Below, piece after piece: positions 26,880 to 36,778 of a DNA stretch of 64,000 nucleotides (its first letter is position 1; each line of letters begins with the position of its first letter). Position numbers and translations under genes: made by a program. The notes beneath the pieces were generated by a model that was not told where the DNA came from, did no database searches, and saw nothing but the letters and a program-made list of their open reading frames with translations. Location of the stretch: NCBI GenBank assembly GCA_029310945.1, contig JARJFC010000009.1:1-64000 (forward strand), in the 5' to 3' direction. This stretch comes from Leptospira sp. 96542. GTDB taxonomy: Bacteria; Spirochaetota; Leptospiria; Leptospirales; Leptospiraceae.

Positions 26880-28270
26880 ACGATTTCTCTTTTTTCTATC
26901 ATCTCTTTTATTTTTGGGTAGATTCCACCGAATGCACCGTTCGACATTACAAGCACCACAAGTTTTTCTTTTTTGTATTTAGGTAGGAGTTTTGCCAAAA
27001 TTATGGGAACTTCCGAAGTTGATTTTGCATATAATGCGTGTTTTCTGGTATTCGAAACGATGTCTTTCACTAATTTTTTTACATTTAGTTTTAAACTTTT
27101 TTTTACTTTGTCCACTTGGTAGACTTCGGTGACAATCGACACTTCTGAACCTTTGAATGCTTTCGCAAAATCATTTTGAAACACATTGCGGTGCGATGTT
27201 GCACTCCTTGGTTCAAATAAAGAAATAATTTTATAACCAGGATATGCTTCTTTGAATGCTTTGATGGTTTCAAAAATTGCAACAGGATGGTGTGCAAAAT
27301 CTTCAACGAGTAAACTTTGTTCTGATTGGAACAAAACCTCTTGCCTACGTTTGACACCAGGAAACCGAAGGAAGGCATCCATTATTTGTTCACGTTTGTC
27401 TGGGGCAATTTCCAAACAGACCCTGATAGCAACTTCTGCATTTCGATAATTATGCGAACCAACTAGTTCAGGTTTTAAAACCTTTTTGGTTTTTTGGTCT
27501 TTTAAAATGCCTTTTTCATAGGAAATTTGAGAACTTTTATGCCCCAAATCAAATCCTTCCGTGGGAGAATGTTTATAGTTTTCCGTAATTTCATTTAAGT
27601 TTTTGGAACCCGACCAAAACCACACCTTACCTTTATTTGGTACAAGGTTTAATAAACGTTTAAACATTACTTTAATTGCATTCAAATCGGCAAAAATATC
27701 TGCATGATCAAAATCAAGTGCATTCATCACTAAATAATAAGGATTGTAGTGTAAAAACTTGGAGCTTTTATCAAAAAATGCTGAATCGTACTCATCACCT
27801 TCAATCACAAAATAATTACCTTCGGCGATTGCAAAACCTGGAAACCCATCCTTTCTGATACCACCAACAAATAACCCTGGTTTGTATCCGATTTGGTCTA
27901 GGATCCAATGTATTAAAAATGTGGTGGTGGTTTTGCCATGAGTTCCAGAAATTACAATTGGTTTTTTGCCTTTCAAAAAAAACTCACCCATTGCTTGCGC
28001 CATACTCATATATGGAATTCCTAAATTCAAAACTTCTTCAACTTCTGGATTTCCTCTGGAAATTGCATTACCAATGATCACTAAATCTACATTTTTTATA
28101 TTTTGAGCCGAGTAACCCGGTTTAGGTGAGAGTCCCCATTCCAAAAGTTTATCAGACATTGGCGGATAAAGGTTTTGGTCTGATCCTGAAACTTCATGTC
28201 CTAGGTTTTTTAGCATATAGGCCAAATTGCCCATGGCAATCCCACCAATTCCCACGAGAAAAATTTTCAA
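26876..28270 (-). CDS. mpl: UDP-N-acetylmuramate:L-Ala-gamma-D-Glu-meso-DAP ligase
   Basis: A 464-residue Mur ligase of the recycling type. The N-terminus [42 protein letters not shown] is typical of Mpl, the ATP loop is [10 protein letters not shown], and the central [19 protein letters not shown] segment is the Mpl/MurC metal and substrate site. It reattaches recovered murein tripeptide to UDP-MurNAc in the cytoplasm. It overlaps both neighbours by 4 bases. A peptidoglycan recycling enzyme here fits the envelope theme of the window. Confidence 0.9.
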   Translation of the reverse strand: MKIFLVGIGGIAMGNLAYMLKNLGHEVSGSDQNLYPPMSDKLLEWGLSPKPGYSAQNIKNVDLVIIGNAISRGNPEVEEVLNLGIPYMSMAQAMGEFFLKGKKPIVISGTHGKTTTTFLIHWILDQIGYKPGLFVGGIRKDGFPGFAIAEGNYFVIEGDEYDSAFFDKSSKFLHYNPYYLVMNALDFDHADIFADLNAIKVMFKRLLNLVPNKGKVWFWSGSKNLNEITENYKHSPTEGFDLGHKSSQISYEKGILKDQKTKKVLKPELVGSHNYRNAEVAIRVCLEIAPDKREQIMDAFLRFPGVKRRQEVLFQSEQSLLVEDFAHHPVAIFETIKAFKEAYPGYKIISLFEPRSATSHRNVFQNDFAKAFKGSEVSIVTEVYQVDKVKKSLKLNVKKLVKDIVSNTRKHALYAKSTSEVPIILAKLLPKYKKEKLVVLVMSNGAFGGIYPKIKEMIEKREIV

Positions 28271-28923
28271 AAAAGTACCGTCCTAATGATATTGTAAAAG
28301 AACAAAGGAACTGAAGCCAAAACTAAAAAAAACAAAACTACTTTTAAAATAAAAAAGAAAAAATCATAGGCTGTCCAGTTTCTTCTTTGGGAAAGATAAA
28401 AGTATGAAAGGTGAAGTGAGTAGAAAAAACCTACCATTAAAAGAAAAAGCGGGATTGGGTTTGGCAAAAACCAAAATATAGCCGTGGAAGAAAAAGGTAA
28501 AAATGAAAGTGTAAACACATGGGGCTCTGGTCCTTCCCAATCCGTTGATCTATCACGCATTTGGTGGTACATTCGAAAACTATCTACCAAACGAAAAATA
28601 AAATACATTATAAAATAAAAAATAAAAACCGACGCACAACCCTGGGTGAAGGTGAGCCTAGTTTCTTCATCTACCGTTGTCACCTTGAAGATTAGAATTT
28701 GAATGCTATTGCCTAAAAATTTTGTTATGGGTGCGAGCAAAAACAATTGGATATGTGCAAACCACAAATCCTTACCACCCAAATTTGTTTTCTGGTAATA
28801 AGCCTCAAATGCAGAGATGGGCGAAAAAAACAAATCGCGGACAAGAGACAAACGGGGACTGAGGGAGGATTCTTTTTGCACCTTATTGGATTTTCTGGTT
28901 AGGGCGTTCGTATCGGGAAGCAT
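28267..28923 (-). CDS. multi-pass membrane protein, Yip1-like
   Basis: A 218-residue protein with about five hydrophobic helices (around residues 55-80, 92-112, 145-165, 160-180 and 190-215). The N-terminal cytoplasmic part has [21 protein letters not shown] Yip1-like fold is suggested by the helix pattern and the FxxP...F start, but identity is not secure. It overlaps the DUF4340-like gene by 41 bases, which is long for this genome; an internal start would reduce that. Confidence 0.5.
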   Translation of the reverse strand: MLPDTNALTRKSNKVQKESSLSPRLSLVRDLFFSPISAFEAYYQKTNLGGKDLWFAHIQLFLLAPITKFLGNSIQILIFKVTTVDEETRLTFTQGCASVFIFYFIMYFIFRLVDSFRMYHQMRDRSTDWEGPEPHVFTLSFLPFSSTAIFWFLPNPIPLFLLMVGFFYSLHLSYFYLSQRRNWTAYDFFFFILKVVLFFLVLASVPLFFYNIIRTVLF

Positions 28924-29947
28924 TTTTCACTTTCATCACAGCCTCCACTAAATTTTGGAAACTTTCTTCCTTCAAAAAACTTACAGATTCCGTTAAGTAG
29001 GGTGGGATCTCTCGTTTGACTGGGCGCCAAGTTCCCGACTCTGTTTGGATGGCTGGGTAGAAAACAATCCGAAACCGAATGCCTTCTGATTGTTCCACCA
29101 AAAACACTGCCTCGGGTTCAGAAACTTCTATCCATTGAGGAGCACCTTCCTCATCTGGATACAAATCAGCTTTTAATCCTTTGGTCACAGTTTCCCACTG
29201 GTTTCCAAGGTCAGGTGGAATGACGATGCGTTCCCCCGTGGTTCGGCTCCAATCATTCACATAATTATTATACTGATTTTTTTTAGCTCTATTGTCAATT
29301 TTAACCGAAACGGATTGACCAGAAAAAGAAAGTGACCCAATATAACCACCGTTAAAGCTCACTAAGGTTCGTTCTCTAAAGCTCGCAGCTGTGGTTCTGA
29401 ATTTTTCAATCACATAATTGTATGGAGATATAATTTCATCGCCAATCATTGTGGCGACACGGCCTTCATCCGAACCAATTTTTTTACCAAAAATCAATTT
29501 TTTAAAGTTCTCTGTTTTTTTGGGATCAAACACTTCTGAACTCACAGTTAAGGATGGTGAACTTGATCCCAAACAAAATTCTTTTTTTAAATCATCATTT
29601 TGTTTTTCAATGAGTTTGGTTTTGAGAGCGCTCAGTTCAGAAAACGTATTTTTGACATTATAATTGCCTTCATAAGTATACTTTTTTCCGTTCCAATCAA
29701 AACTCAACGAATACAAGGGAGGTTTTTTCCAACCCCTAGAGATTGCCACCATTAGGAGTGGTTCCTTAATGAAACTAGGAGATAAATTCCCACACCAATC
29801 ATCTTTAGGAGCTTCAAAATAAACCGAAGTCCAGTTTTCTTTCCAATAATTGGTCTCTGTGATATTCTCAGGGTGATCCTCCATAAAATAAAACAGTCCA
29901 AACAAAACTAAAAAGGAAAGAATTACATATATAATTTTTTTATTCAT
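28883..29947 (-). CDS. DUF4340-like periplasmic/membrane-anchored protein
   Basis: A 354-residue protein with an N-terminal membrane anchor (KKIIYVILSFLVLFGLFYFM) and a large outer part of beta character. Its place directly after GldG-like and ABC genes is the typical place of DUF4340 proteins, which accompany Gld-type ABC systems. The sequence has repeated short beta-strand units (for example SLDFWN-type and VYFEAPKDDWCG), consistent with that family. No catalytic motif. Overlaps the GldG-like stop by 4 bases. It may couple substrate or act as a periplasmic partner. Confidence 0.6.
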   Translation of the reverse strand: MNKKIIYVILSFLVLFGLFYFMEDHPENITETNYWKENWTSVYFEAPKDDWCGNLSPSFIKEPLLMVAISRGWKKPPLYSLSFDWNGKKYTYEGNYNVKNTFSELSALKTKLIEKQNDDLKKEFCLGSSSPSLTVSSEVFDPKKTENFKKLIFGKKIGSDEGRVATMIGDEIISPYNYVIEKFRTTAASFRERTLVSFNGGYIGSLSFSGQSVSVKIDNRAKKNQYNNYVNDWSRTTGERIVIPPDLGNQWETVTKGLKADLYPDEEGAPQWIEVSEPEAVFLVEQSEGIRFRIVFYPAIQTESGTWRPVKREIPPYLTESVSFLKEESFQNLVEAVMKVKNASRYERPNQKIQ

Positions 29948-31815
29948 ACTTCTGCTAATGATTTTTTACGGCGAATGTACACATAGTACGACCCAATCGA
30001 TAAAATAAGACCAGGAAATAAAAACACACCAATCGCCCAAACGACTAACTTTTGATTATCGGTCAGAGTGATAGTTTGTATTTCTTCTTTTTTCGGCGGG
30101 ATTTCTCCCACGATGGAATCGAGAAATAAACCTGTGACCGATACTGTTGAAAATTGGGAGTTCATTACATAGGCAATGAACTGATCGGTAATCCAGGACG
30201 TTCCCGAATGTAAGATGATTTTACCCGACGTATCCGATGCCAAACTTTCTTTAGTTAAAACAATGGATACAATTTGGTTGTCTCGTTTTTCTGTACCATC
30301 CAATTTGCCATTTCCATTTTCGTCTGAATACACTTCGTAACCAGTTTCTAAAATGGATTCGTACTTCAAAGATTCTTGCGAGGCTGTTTTAGGTTTGGTC
30401 ACAAAATACCCGCTATATGGAAACAATACCCCTAAATCTTTTTTCTGAATGAGTTCGGTGAGTTTGTTTTCAGGAAACTTTTTGGCCACAATCACACCTG
30501 GTTTTTCATCTCTCTCGACAAGCATTGTCTTTTTAAAACTAATTCCAGCAGAATCGAGTAACCAAGCAAAATCTTCACTCCCCCTCGGTTCCATTGTGAT
30601 GAGGAGTTTGCCATTTTTATTGTACAAATAATTTTTGATTTCTGCTTTGGCCGTTTCTGAAAATGGAACTGTGGGACCAAGGATAACAAGGAGATCGGCA
30701 TCCTCGGGGAGTTTACTAGGCCAACCTTGTGGTAAACCAAGTTCCGAAACTTTAAAATTCAAAAAATTGAGACTCGCTACAAACCGATTGATTTGTTCGT
30801 TGGGAAGCGCCTTAAAACCTGCACCATACCTCTCGCCGTTGGCCGACGTAAAATATACTTTTTTAGAAGGGGTGGTGACATTCAAAATGGCAGCCACCAA
30901 TTTTCGTTCCAAATCTTCCAAATCTTTAGGTTCTTTTGCGAACACCCGTTCTTCGGCGTAAGGTAAAACATTACCGATGGATTTTTCTTTTTTGGCTCGG
31001 ATAAAAATATTCCCATTTGCCACTTGGTTAAAATCTTTTAATAAATCGATCTCAACATCTGCATTGATGAATTGAACAGTTATTTTTGGATTTTCAGCAC
31101 TGATCTGATCTAGTAAAATTTCGATATCAGGGCGAATCCGTGTGAGAGCAAATGCTGCCATTTTATCGCCGTTTGGTGGGCCATCCGCTTCCAATGGTCT
31201 AGGGTAAAATGCAGTGATCGTTACATCACCATCTACTTTCTTTAAAATATTTTTAGATATATTGGAAAGCGAAAATTTACCTTGGGCGCTCATATCAAAA
31301 TTATAATTTCGTTTGATCGCAAAATAATTCACTGCCACCAAAATGGGAAGTACCATGAGAAACCCAAGCACAGCATTTTGGATGAGAGTGTTTTTTGATT
31401 TGGAAAGATTACTCTGGGCTTCGAGACTTGCTTTGCCCACCTCGAGTAGTATGGTTTGTATGAGAAAAACGAGTGAAAACAAAACCACAAGGAGAAGCAA
31501 AAACTCCCTGATTTTGGGAATAGCACTCACTTCTTCGTTCATGCCCGCAATCGGTTTCAGTTCAATAAAATCGCGGAGAAGTGATGCAAAAAATGCAAAC
31601 ACCCCAAAACCAGAACCAATGTAACGATTGAGTTCTTCTTTTTTAAAACCTTTGGTGATACTTCGGTATAATAAGTCCGAAATCAAAAATCCGAATACAA
31701 TGATATTCCAAATGATCTTTCGTTTGGGATCAATAATCATCCCATCAAACAAAAAATAAACGAATAGAGTTAAAACGGAAACGAACGGCAAAATGCGGGA
31801 AAATGAAATTGACAT
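29944..31815 (-). CDS. GldG-like ABC transporter auxiliary protein
   Basis: A 623-residue protein with about four N-terminal helices (10-160), an extended outer region and a C-terminal helix (about 590-615). The outer part includes DMSAQGKFSLSNISKNILKKVDGDVTITAFYPR and VILGPTVPFSETAKAEIKNYLYNKNGKLLITMEPRG, matching the GldG/ABC-auxiliary domain pattern. In Bacteroidetes such proteins form with GldF and GldA an ABC system linked to gliding; elsewhere the role is unknown. Leptospira do not glide by this machinery, so an export or envelope role is inferred. It sits 7 bases after the permease. Confidence 0.8.
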   Translation of the reverse strand: MSISFSRILPFVSVLTLFVYFLFDGMIIDPKRKIIWNIIVFGFLISDLLYRSITKGFKKEELNRYIGSGFGVFAFFASLLRDFIELKPIAGMNEEVSAIPKIREFLLLLVVLFSLVFLIQTILLEVGKASLEAQSNLSKSKNTLIQNAVLGFLMVLPILVAVNYFAIKRNYNFDMSAQGKFSLSNISKNILKKVDGDVTITAFYPRPLEADGPPNGDKMAAFALTRIRPDIEILLDQISAENPKITVQFINADVEIDLLKDFNQVANGNIFIRAKKEKSIGNVLPYAEERVFAKEPKDLEDLERKLVAAILNVTTPSKKVYFTSANGERYGAGFKALPNEQINRFVASLNFLNFKVSELGLPQGWPSKLPEDADLLVILGPTVPFSETAKAEIKNYLYNKNGKLLITMEPRGSEDFAWLLDSAGISFKKTMLVERDEKPGVIVAKKFPENKLTELIQKKDLGVLFPYSGYFVTKPKTASQESLKYESILETGYEVYSDENGNGKLDGTEKRDNQIVSIVLTKESLASDTSGKIILHSGTSWITDQFIAYVMNSQFSTVSVTGLFLDSIVGEIPPKKEEIQTITLTDNQKLVVWAIGVFLFPGLILSIGSYYVYIRRKKSLAEV

Positions 31816-31822
31816 ATAAATT

Positions 31823-32554
31823 TTAACCTCTCCACCTTCTGGATTCCAAAACCTTAACGGTTAAGTAGAGAAAAAGGAAAGAGCCACTAAGGAAAAACAC
31901 AATGCCTGTGAGTGGAAGTACACCTTTCGAAAAACTGATAAAATGTGAAAAAATATGTAAGTGAAATAACACCTTTCTTGTGGTGGCTTGGAATAAATGA
32001 GAAAAATACCCAACCACCCAAAGTGTGAGTAAAATCAGAACAGATATTAGAAGTGAAATCATTTGGTTTTTGCCAAGACTTGAACCGAACAACCCCACAC
32101 TATAGGTAAACACACCCAGTAGAAATACTCCCACGCTCCCCGACAAAACGATGTAAAACGGTGCTTGCCAAAAACTATACAAAATCAGAGGAAACAAACC
32201 GTTGATAAAAAGGGTGATGATTCCACAAATGGTTACCCCAAACAAAAATTTTCCAAAGACGATTTCCAAATCAGTAATGGGTGATGTGAATAATAGTTCC
32301 AAAGTCCCTTTGTTTTTTTCCTCCACAATGGAACCCATGGAAATGATGACCATGGCAATGAGGATGGTTGTCATAAACGAAACAAAGGTGACAACGGTTG
32401 CTTCTTCATAATTTGCCCTTCCATTAAAATTCAAAATCATAATAAAAAGCGCATTTAAAAATGCGGTGCCACCCAAAACCAGTGGTCCCATATATGTTCC
32501 AAAAAAAAGTTTGAGTTCTTTTTTATAGATCCAAATTGCTGATTGCCAATTCAT
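31823..32554 (-). CDS. ABC transporter permease (GldF/ABC-2 type)
   Basis: A 243-residue membrane protein with six helices. The pattern [29 protein letters not shown] (about 75-103) is the conserved coupling segment of ABC-2 permeases. It would pair with the ATPase encoded just upstream (ATGA overlap) and with the GldG-like protein downstream. Substrate unknown. Confidence 0.87.
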   Translation of the reverse strand: MNWQSAIWIYKKELKLFFGTYMGPLVLGGTAFLNALFIMILNFNGRANYEEATVVTFVSFMTTILIAMVIISMGSIVEEKNKGTLELLFTSPITDLEIVFGKFLFGVTICGIITLFINGLFPLILYSFWQAPFYIVLSGSVGVFLLGVFTYSVGLFGSSLGKNQMISLLISVLILLTLWVVGYFSHLFQATTRKVLFHLHIFSHFISFSKGVLPLTGIVFFLSGSFLFLYLTVKVLESRRWRG

Positions 32555-33483
32555 ATTTTCTCCATAAAAATTTGTTCGAGTGATACTTCTTGTTTTTTCA
32601 AAGATTCAACTTGGATTCCTGAGGAAATGGTTTTGGAAAACAAATTTTCTTTAAACAGTTTTGCGTTTGGAGTTTTGATGAGAAATAAACTTTCTTCCTT
32701 CGAAGTTCCAAGCTCCGTTACAGTTAAATCATCGTTATTTGCAAATGATTGAAGGAAAGATAACAATTCCTTTGGTGGTTTACCAGAAAGCCCAACTTCC
32801 CAACCTGCTAATTTTTGCATCTCTTCCTCAAGGCGAGACAAACTCAGTTCTTGTTTCAAACTACCTTTGTGGATAAAGAGAAACTTATCACAGGTTTTAT
32901 AAATTTCGGTGAGGATATGACTGGAAATGAGAACCGTATGTTGCCCAGCAAGGCTACGGATCAAATTTCGAATCTCCACAATTTGTTTTGGATCCAGACC
33001 CGATATGGGTTCGTCCATGATCACAATCTCTGGATCTCCGAGGATGGCCTGTGCGATGCCCACTCGTTTGCGGTACCCAAGCGAAAGTGTTCCGATCAGT
33101 TTTTCTTTCATTTCCAAAAGATTTGTTTTGGAGAGAGATTTCTGGATTTCGTCCAACAAACCCGCCTCAGGGATCTGTTTCAATCGACCAACAAATTGGA
33201 GGTATTCCAAAATGGTTAAGTCTTCATAGAGAGGTGGGGTTTCTGGTAGGTAACCTATCTTTTGTTTGGCTTCGAGCGGAAAATCAAAAATCGACTTTCC
33301 GTCAATCAACGCATCCCCCGCACTGGGTATCAGATACCCTGTCAAAATGCGGATGGTTGTGGTTTTACCAGCACCATTTAGGCCCAAAAGGCCGACAATC
33401 TCGCCCTTTTCCAATTTGAAATTGAGCCCTGAGATGGCTCGTTTTTCCCCGTAAAATTTCGATAAATTGCTGACTTGAATCAT
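32551..33483 (-). CDS. ABC transporter ATP-binding protein (GldA/NatA type)
   Basis: I take the ATG at 33483 ([17 protein letters not shown]), which gives the canonical ATPase start and 310 residues; upstream in-frame codons overlap the divergent kinase gene. Walker A is [10 protein letters not shown] (36-45), the signature is [15 protein letters not shown], Walker B is [12 protein letters not shown] and the switch His is in SSHI. The extra C-terminal roughly 90 residues are typical of ABC-2 exporter ATPases. It is the first gene of the ABC-GldG-DUF4340-Mpl-PheS unit. Confidence 0.92.
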   Translation of the reverse strand: MIQVSNLSKFYGEKRAISGLNFKLEKGEIVGLLGLNGAGKTTTIRILTGYLIPSAGDALIDGKSIFDFPLEAKQKIGYLPETPPLYEDLTILEYLQFVGRLKQIPEAGLLDEIQKSLSKTNLLEMKEKLIGTLSLGYRKRVGIAQAILGDPEIVIMDEPISGLDPKQIVEIRNLIRSLAGQHTVLISSHILTEIYKTCDKFLFIHKGSLKQELSLSRLEEEMQKLAGWEVGLSGKPPKELLSFLQSFANNDDLTVTELGTSKEESLFLIKTPNAKLFKENLFSKTISSGIQVESLKKQEVSLEQIFMEKI

Positions 33484-33516
33484 AACTATGGTTTTGTTCT
33501 CGTTGTACCTGCACCA

Positions 33517-35025
33517 ATGAACGAATTTTTTGAAAAAATCAAAGGCTTTTTCAAGGATGAAGAGGCGAGTTTTGAAGCAAAGCAACTTCTGGAAGAAAAT
33601 TGGCACAAAATTGCGCCCGATTACTTCAAAAAACTCCTCACAACCCTAGAAAATGCAGTCTACGTTTTAGACAAACAGGGAAACTATTTCTATGTCAACC
33701 AAACTGCGGCCAATCACACAGGAAAGGCTCTTGCCGATTTTGCTGGCAAAAATATATTCTCCCTCTTCCCCGAACTAAAAGGCACTGAGATTGGTCGGAA
33801 GTTCCAAATTGCCATCGAAGAAGGCCAAAGTTTCCACATCCAACAACAATTTCCGCCGATGAACCATTGGTATGATCTACGGATCATGCCAACAGATGAT
33901 TATATCCTTGTTATCGGGAAGGAAATCACTTCACAAAAAACCACAGAAATCGGTTATGAGTCGGTTTTAAAAAAGAATAGAGCCATACTTGGGAGTATTC
34001 CCGACCGTTTGTATGGGATCCGAAGCGATGGAACCATCATTGATTATAAACTTTATCCCGATTTCCCTGGTTGGGATTTTTTAGAACTCACAAACAAAGT
34101 TGTATTTTCGCATATTGCAACTTTATTTCCTACTTCACTTGTTCCCAAATTGGAAAAAATCATTTTTGACGTTTTGGAAACCGGAGAATCTAGTACTTTA
34201 GAATATTCTGTAGAAGGATATCATAGTGAAAAACATTATGAAGCAAGGTTTGCAAAAACGGGAGACTCCGAAGTACTTGCTATCATTCGAGATATATCTG
34301 ATAGAAAAAAAGCAGAGGCCTTAAAAAATGAATTCATAAGTTTGGTGAGCCATGAACTCAGAACCCCACTCACTTCCATTAAAGGATCTATCGACCTCCT
34401 CCTCGCTGGCGTGAGCGGAGAATTGACAAACCAAACAAAATCTCTCTTAAACATTTGCCGCAAAAACACACAACGATTGGTTCGTTTTGTGACAGACTTA
34501 CTTGATATCGAAGCTTTGGATTCAGGCAATATCAATTTTAAATACAAAACCTATCTGTTGTCGGATCTTTTACAATCTTCAGTGGATGGGATGCGAACCT
34601 TCGCCGAACAATACCATGTTCTCCTCAATTATAAACCAGATGGTACAGAAAGTTATGTGTATGTGGATGAAGATCGTCTGAACCATTGTATCACAAACTT
34701 AATTTCTAATGCAGTCAAATACACTCCCAAATTTTCAGAAGTGCTCATCCTAACAGAACTCAATGAAGATTTTATACAAATCCAAATCAAAGACAACGGA
34801 CCGGGCATTGATCCTAATTTCCAACCTAGGCTTTTCCACAGGTTTGCACAAGGAGCTCCACCTAAGGATAAATTGGTGGGAGGATCAGGGCTTGGGCTTT
34901 CCATCACCAAAGGTTTTGTTGAGGCAATGAACGGAAAAATTCATTTTTTAACAAGTGAAACTGGTACAACTTTTATAATTGAGTTTCCATTAGAGAAAAA
35001 AAAGCGCATGGCGGCTGAACAATGA
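33517..35025 (+). CDS. PAS-domain sensor histidine kinase
   Basis: Starting at the ATG at 33517 (MNEFFEKIKGFFKDEEA) the product is 502 residues; a TTG at 33475 would overlap the divergent ABC gene. A PAS domain (about 40-140, LENAVYVLDKQGNYFYVNQTAANHTGK) and a second PAS-like region (about 150-260) precede HisKA with the phospho-accepting His in SLVSHELRTPLTS. The ATPase domain has the N box NLISNAVKYTP, G1 DNGPGIDP and G2 GGSGLGLS. No membrane helix, so it senses a cytoplasmic signal. It is coupled by an ATGA overlap to the CheY-like regulator. Confidence 0.9.
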   Translation: MNEFFEKIKGFFKDEEASFEAKQLLEENWHKIAPDYFKKLLTTLENAVYVLDKQGNYFYVNQTAANHTGKALADFAGKNIFSLFPELKGTEIGRKFQIAIEEGQSFHIQQQFPPMNHWYDLRIMPTDDYILVIGKEITSQKTTEIGYESVLKKNRAILGSIPDRLYGIRSDGTIIDYKLYPDFPGWDFLELTNKVVFSHIATLFPTSLVPKLEKIIFDVLETGESSTLEYSVEGYHSEKHYEARFAKTGDSEVLAIIRDISDRKKAEALKNEFISLVSHELRTPLTSIKGSIDLLLAGVSGELTNQTKSLLNICRKNTQRLVRFVTDLLDIEALDSGNINFKYKTYLLSDLLQSSVDGMRTFAEQYHVLLNYKPDGTESYVYVDEDRLNHCITNLISNAVKYTPKFSEVLILTELNEDFIQIQIKDNGPGIDPNFQPRLFHRFAQGAPPKDKLVGGSGLGLSITKGFVEAMNGKIHFLTSETGTTFIIEFPLEKKKRMAAEQ

Positions 35026-35420
35026 ATCCAAAACCTTTGGAACATATCCTCATCGTTGAAGACGAAGAAGACATCATTGAAATTTTACGAATTGCTTTGG
35101 AATTCAGTTCACAATTCCAAACTTCTTTTGCAAAAACAGGCCCCGAAGGTTTACAAAAAGCGATCATTTTACAACCCGACTTAATCCTTCTCGATGTTTT
35201 GATGCCCGGTATGAATGGACTTGAACTCATTGAAGAATTAAAATTTTTCCCTGAAACGAGAGAGATTCCAGTAGCATTTATCACCTCACGCGTATTAAAG
35301 AATGAAATATCAGAATACCAAAAAAGAGGGGGCATTGGTGTGATTGAAAAACCATTTGCCCCTCTTGAGATTTCTGAAAAAATCCAAACCCTTTGGAAGG
35401 ATGCTCAAAATAGAAGTTAA
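35022..35420 (+). CDS. single-domain response regulator (CheY-like)
   Basis: A 132-residue receiver domain without output domain. The acid pair is VEDEED, the phospho-acceptor Asp is in LLDVLMPGMNG (about 57), the Thr/Ser switch is ITSR and the Lys is in EKPFAP. It is the expected phosphotransfer partner of the kinase encoded immediately upstream. Without an output domain it must act by binding another protein, or pass phosphate on. Confidence 0.92.
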   Translation: MNPKPLEHILIVEDEEDIIEILRIALEFSSQFQTSFAKTGPEGLQKAIILQPDLILLDVLMPGMNGLELIEELKFFPETREIPVAFITSRVLKNEISEYQKRGGIGVIEKPFAPLEISEKIQTLWKDAQNRS

Positions 35421-35504
35421 CACCGATTCATCCTACCAAGGTTTTTCTGTTTTGATTGATTTGGATCTCTTATTTTTTCATTTTGGTAAGCTAAATCTGT
35501 TCGG

Positions 35505-36506
35505 CTAAATTTCTTTAAAATCTTTTAGAATTTCGTCTTGTCTACCCATAAGGCGTACCGATAACCGTGGACCCACCTCACAAACAATACGTGATGCAAC
35601 GTAATTGCCCCAACGTGCCGATCTTTGCGCACTGTAACCTTGGGTGAGACCATACAAAACACCAGCGGCGAAGGCATCCCCTGCTCCTGTTGTGTCGATT
35701 GGTTTTACTGGAAAACCAGGAACCAAAGTGATTTTTCCGTTTTCAGCAACATAAGCTCCTTCTTTTCCAGCGGTCATAAATACAAGTGGGGCAAGTTCAG
35801 AAATCATTTTCACTGCATCTCTCGCATCGTTTTTGCCGCTGAGCGCGAGCCCCTCTTCGGTATTACAAAATACAACATCCACATATTCTTTTGTTAAACG
35901 GAGGAATTCGTCACGAGAACGGTTCACACAGAATGGATCACTGTATGTAAAAGACACCTTCACTCCGTTTTCCTTAGCCACTTTCATCGAAAGTTCGCTT
36001 GCTTGTTTTGTAGAATCGCCGTCCCAAAGATAACCTTCTACATACACATATTTGCTTTTTTTTAAGTTTTCTAAATCAACATCGTTTGGACCAAGGGAAG
36101 TGGAGATTCCGAGGCTAGTGAGCATTGTCCTTTCCGCATCGGAAGTTGTGAGAACCACGCAAGTGCCTGTATGTCCATTCACATCTGGTTTTGTTTCAAA
36201 CAAAACACCAGCTTCTTCCATATCTTTTTTATAAAACTCGCCATAAGTATCTTTTGTTACTTTTCCCGTATAACAACAAGTTCCACCAGAATTGGCAATG
36301 GCAATCATGGTATTGGCAGCACTCCCGCCAGACCTTAGTTCCTTTTTTTTATCATGTAAGTCAGCAAGGATACTACCCTGTTTGGTTTCATCCACTAAAG
36401 TCATCACACCCTTTGTGATGTTTTGTTTTTCTAAAAATTTTCCATCAATGAATGTAATGATGTCAACGAGGGCATTACCCACACCAAAAACGTCGTAATG
36501 TTTCAT
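35505..36506 (-). CDS. adenosine kinase-like PfkB sugar/nucleoside kinase
   Basis: A 333-residue ribokinase-family enzyme. Signature 1 is ELRSGGSAANTMIAIANSGG (about 56-75) and signature 2 is DTTGAGDAFAAG with the catalytic Asp. The N-terminus VFGVGNALVDIITFID and the region NGHTGTCVVLTTSDAERTM are typical of the bacterial adenosine kinase group. It would phosphorylate adenosine to AMP; other nucleosides or sugars are possible. It is a single gene, divergent from the cobalamin riboswitch. S-adenosylhomocysteine recycling is one possible link to B12-dependent methionine synthesis, but this is speculation. Confidence 0.8.
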   Translation of the reverse strand: MKHYDVFGVGNALVDIITFIDGKFLEKQNITKGVMTLVDETKQGSILADLHDKKKELRSGGSAANTMIAIANSGGTCCYTGKVTKDTYGEFYKKDMEEAGVLFETKPDVNGHTGTCVVLTTSDAERTMLTSLGISTSLGPNDVDLENLKKSKYVYVEGYLWDGDSTKQASELSMKVAKENGVKVSFTYSDPFCVNRSRDEFLRLTKEYVDVVFCNTEEGLALSGKNDARDAVKMISELAPLVFMTAGKEGAYVAENGKITLVPGFPVKPIDTTGAGDAFAAGVLYGLTQGYSAQRSARWGNYVASRIVCEVGPRLSVRLMGRQDEILKDFKEI

Positions 36507-36604
36507 GATGACAATGCTCGGAGATAGGAAAAATGAGTCCTCCGTTTTTTACCAACTTGTAGGATTTCCTTTGGGGTAAGGGAATTGACAGAGGAGTCTT
36601 CTGG

Positions 36605-36705
36605 GTCAGTTTGGTGTAAACCTTTAGGGAGGAATCAGGTGCAATTCCTTGAGCTGACCCGCAACTGTAAGGGAGAACTATCTCCTAAGCCAGATCTTCC
36701 CCGCC
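36605..36705 (+). ncRNA. cobalamin (AdoCbl/B12) riboswitch
   Basis: The region holds the conserved order of the cobalamin aptamer: GGTG early (36613-36616), AGGGAGGAATCAGGTGC, AATTCC, GAGCTGACCCGCAACTGTAAGG (36651-36672) and the B12-box-like AAGCCAGATCTTCCCCGCC (36687-36705). The ACCCGCAACTGTAA and CAGGTGCAA strings are near-invariant in this RNA. It precedes the BtuB-like receptor, the usual target. The expression platform probably lies in 36706-36778, which contains CCAATCATATTGG and the palindrome TTGGGGCCCCAA. Boundaries are approximate. Confidence 0.9.
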
Positions 36706-36778
36706 AATGTTTCCTCGTGGAGTAGGAACTTGCCAATCATATTGGGGCCCCAAGGGATTATTTATTTGGACGACCACA

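Noticed and set aside
36520..36600. TTGACA at 36577-36582 as promoter of the riboswitch
   Set aside because: No acceptable -10 element lies 16-18 bases downstream, so the promoter is left uncalled.
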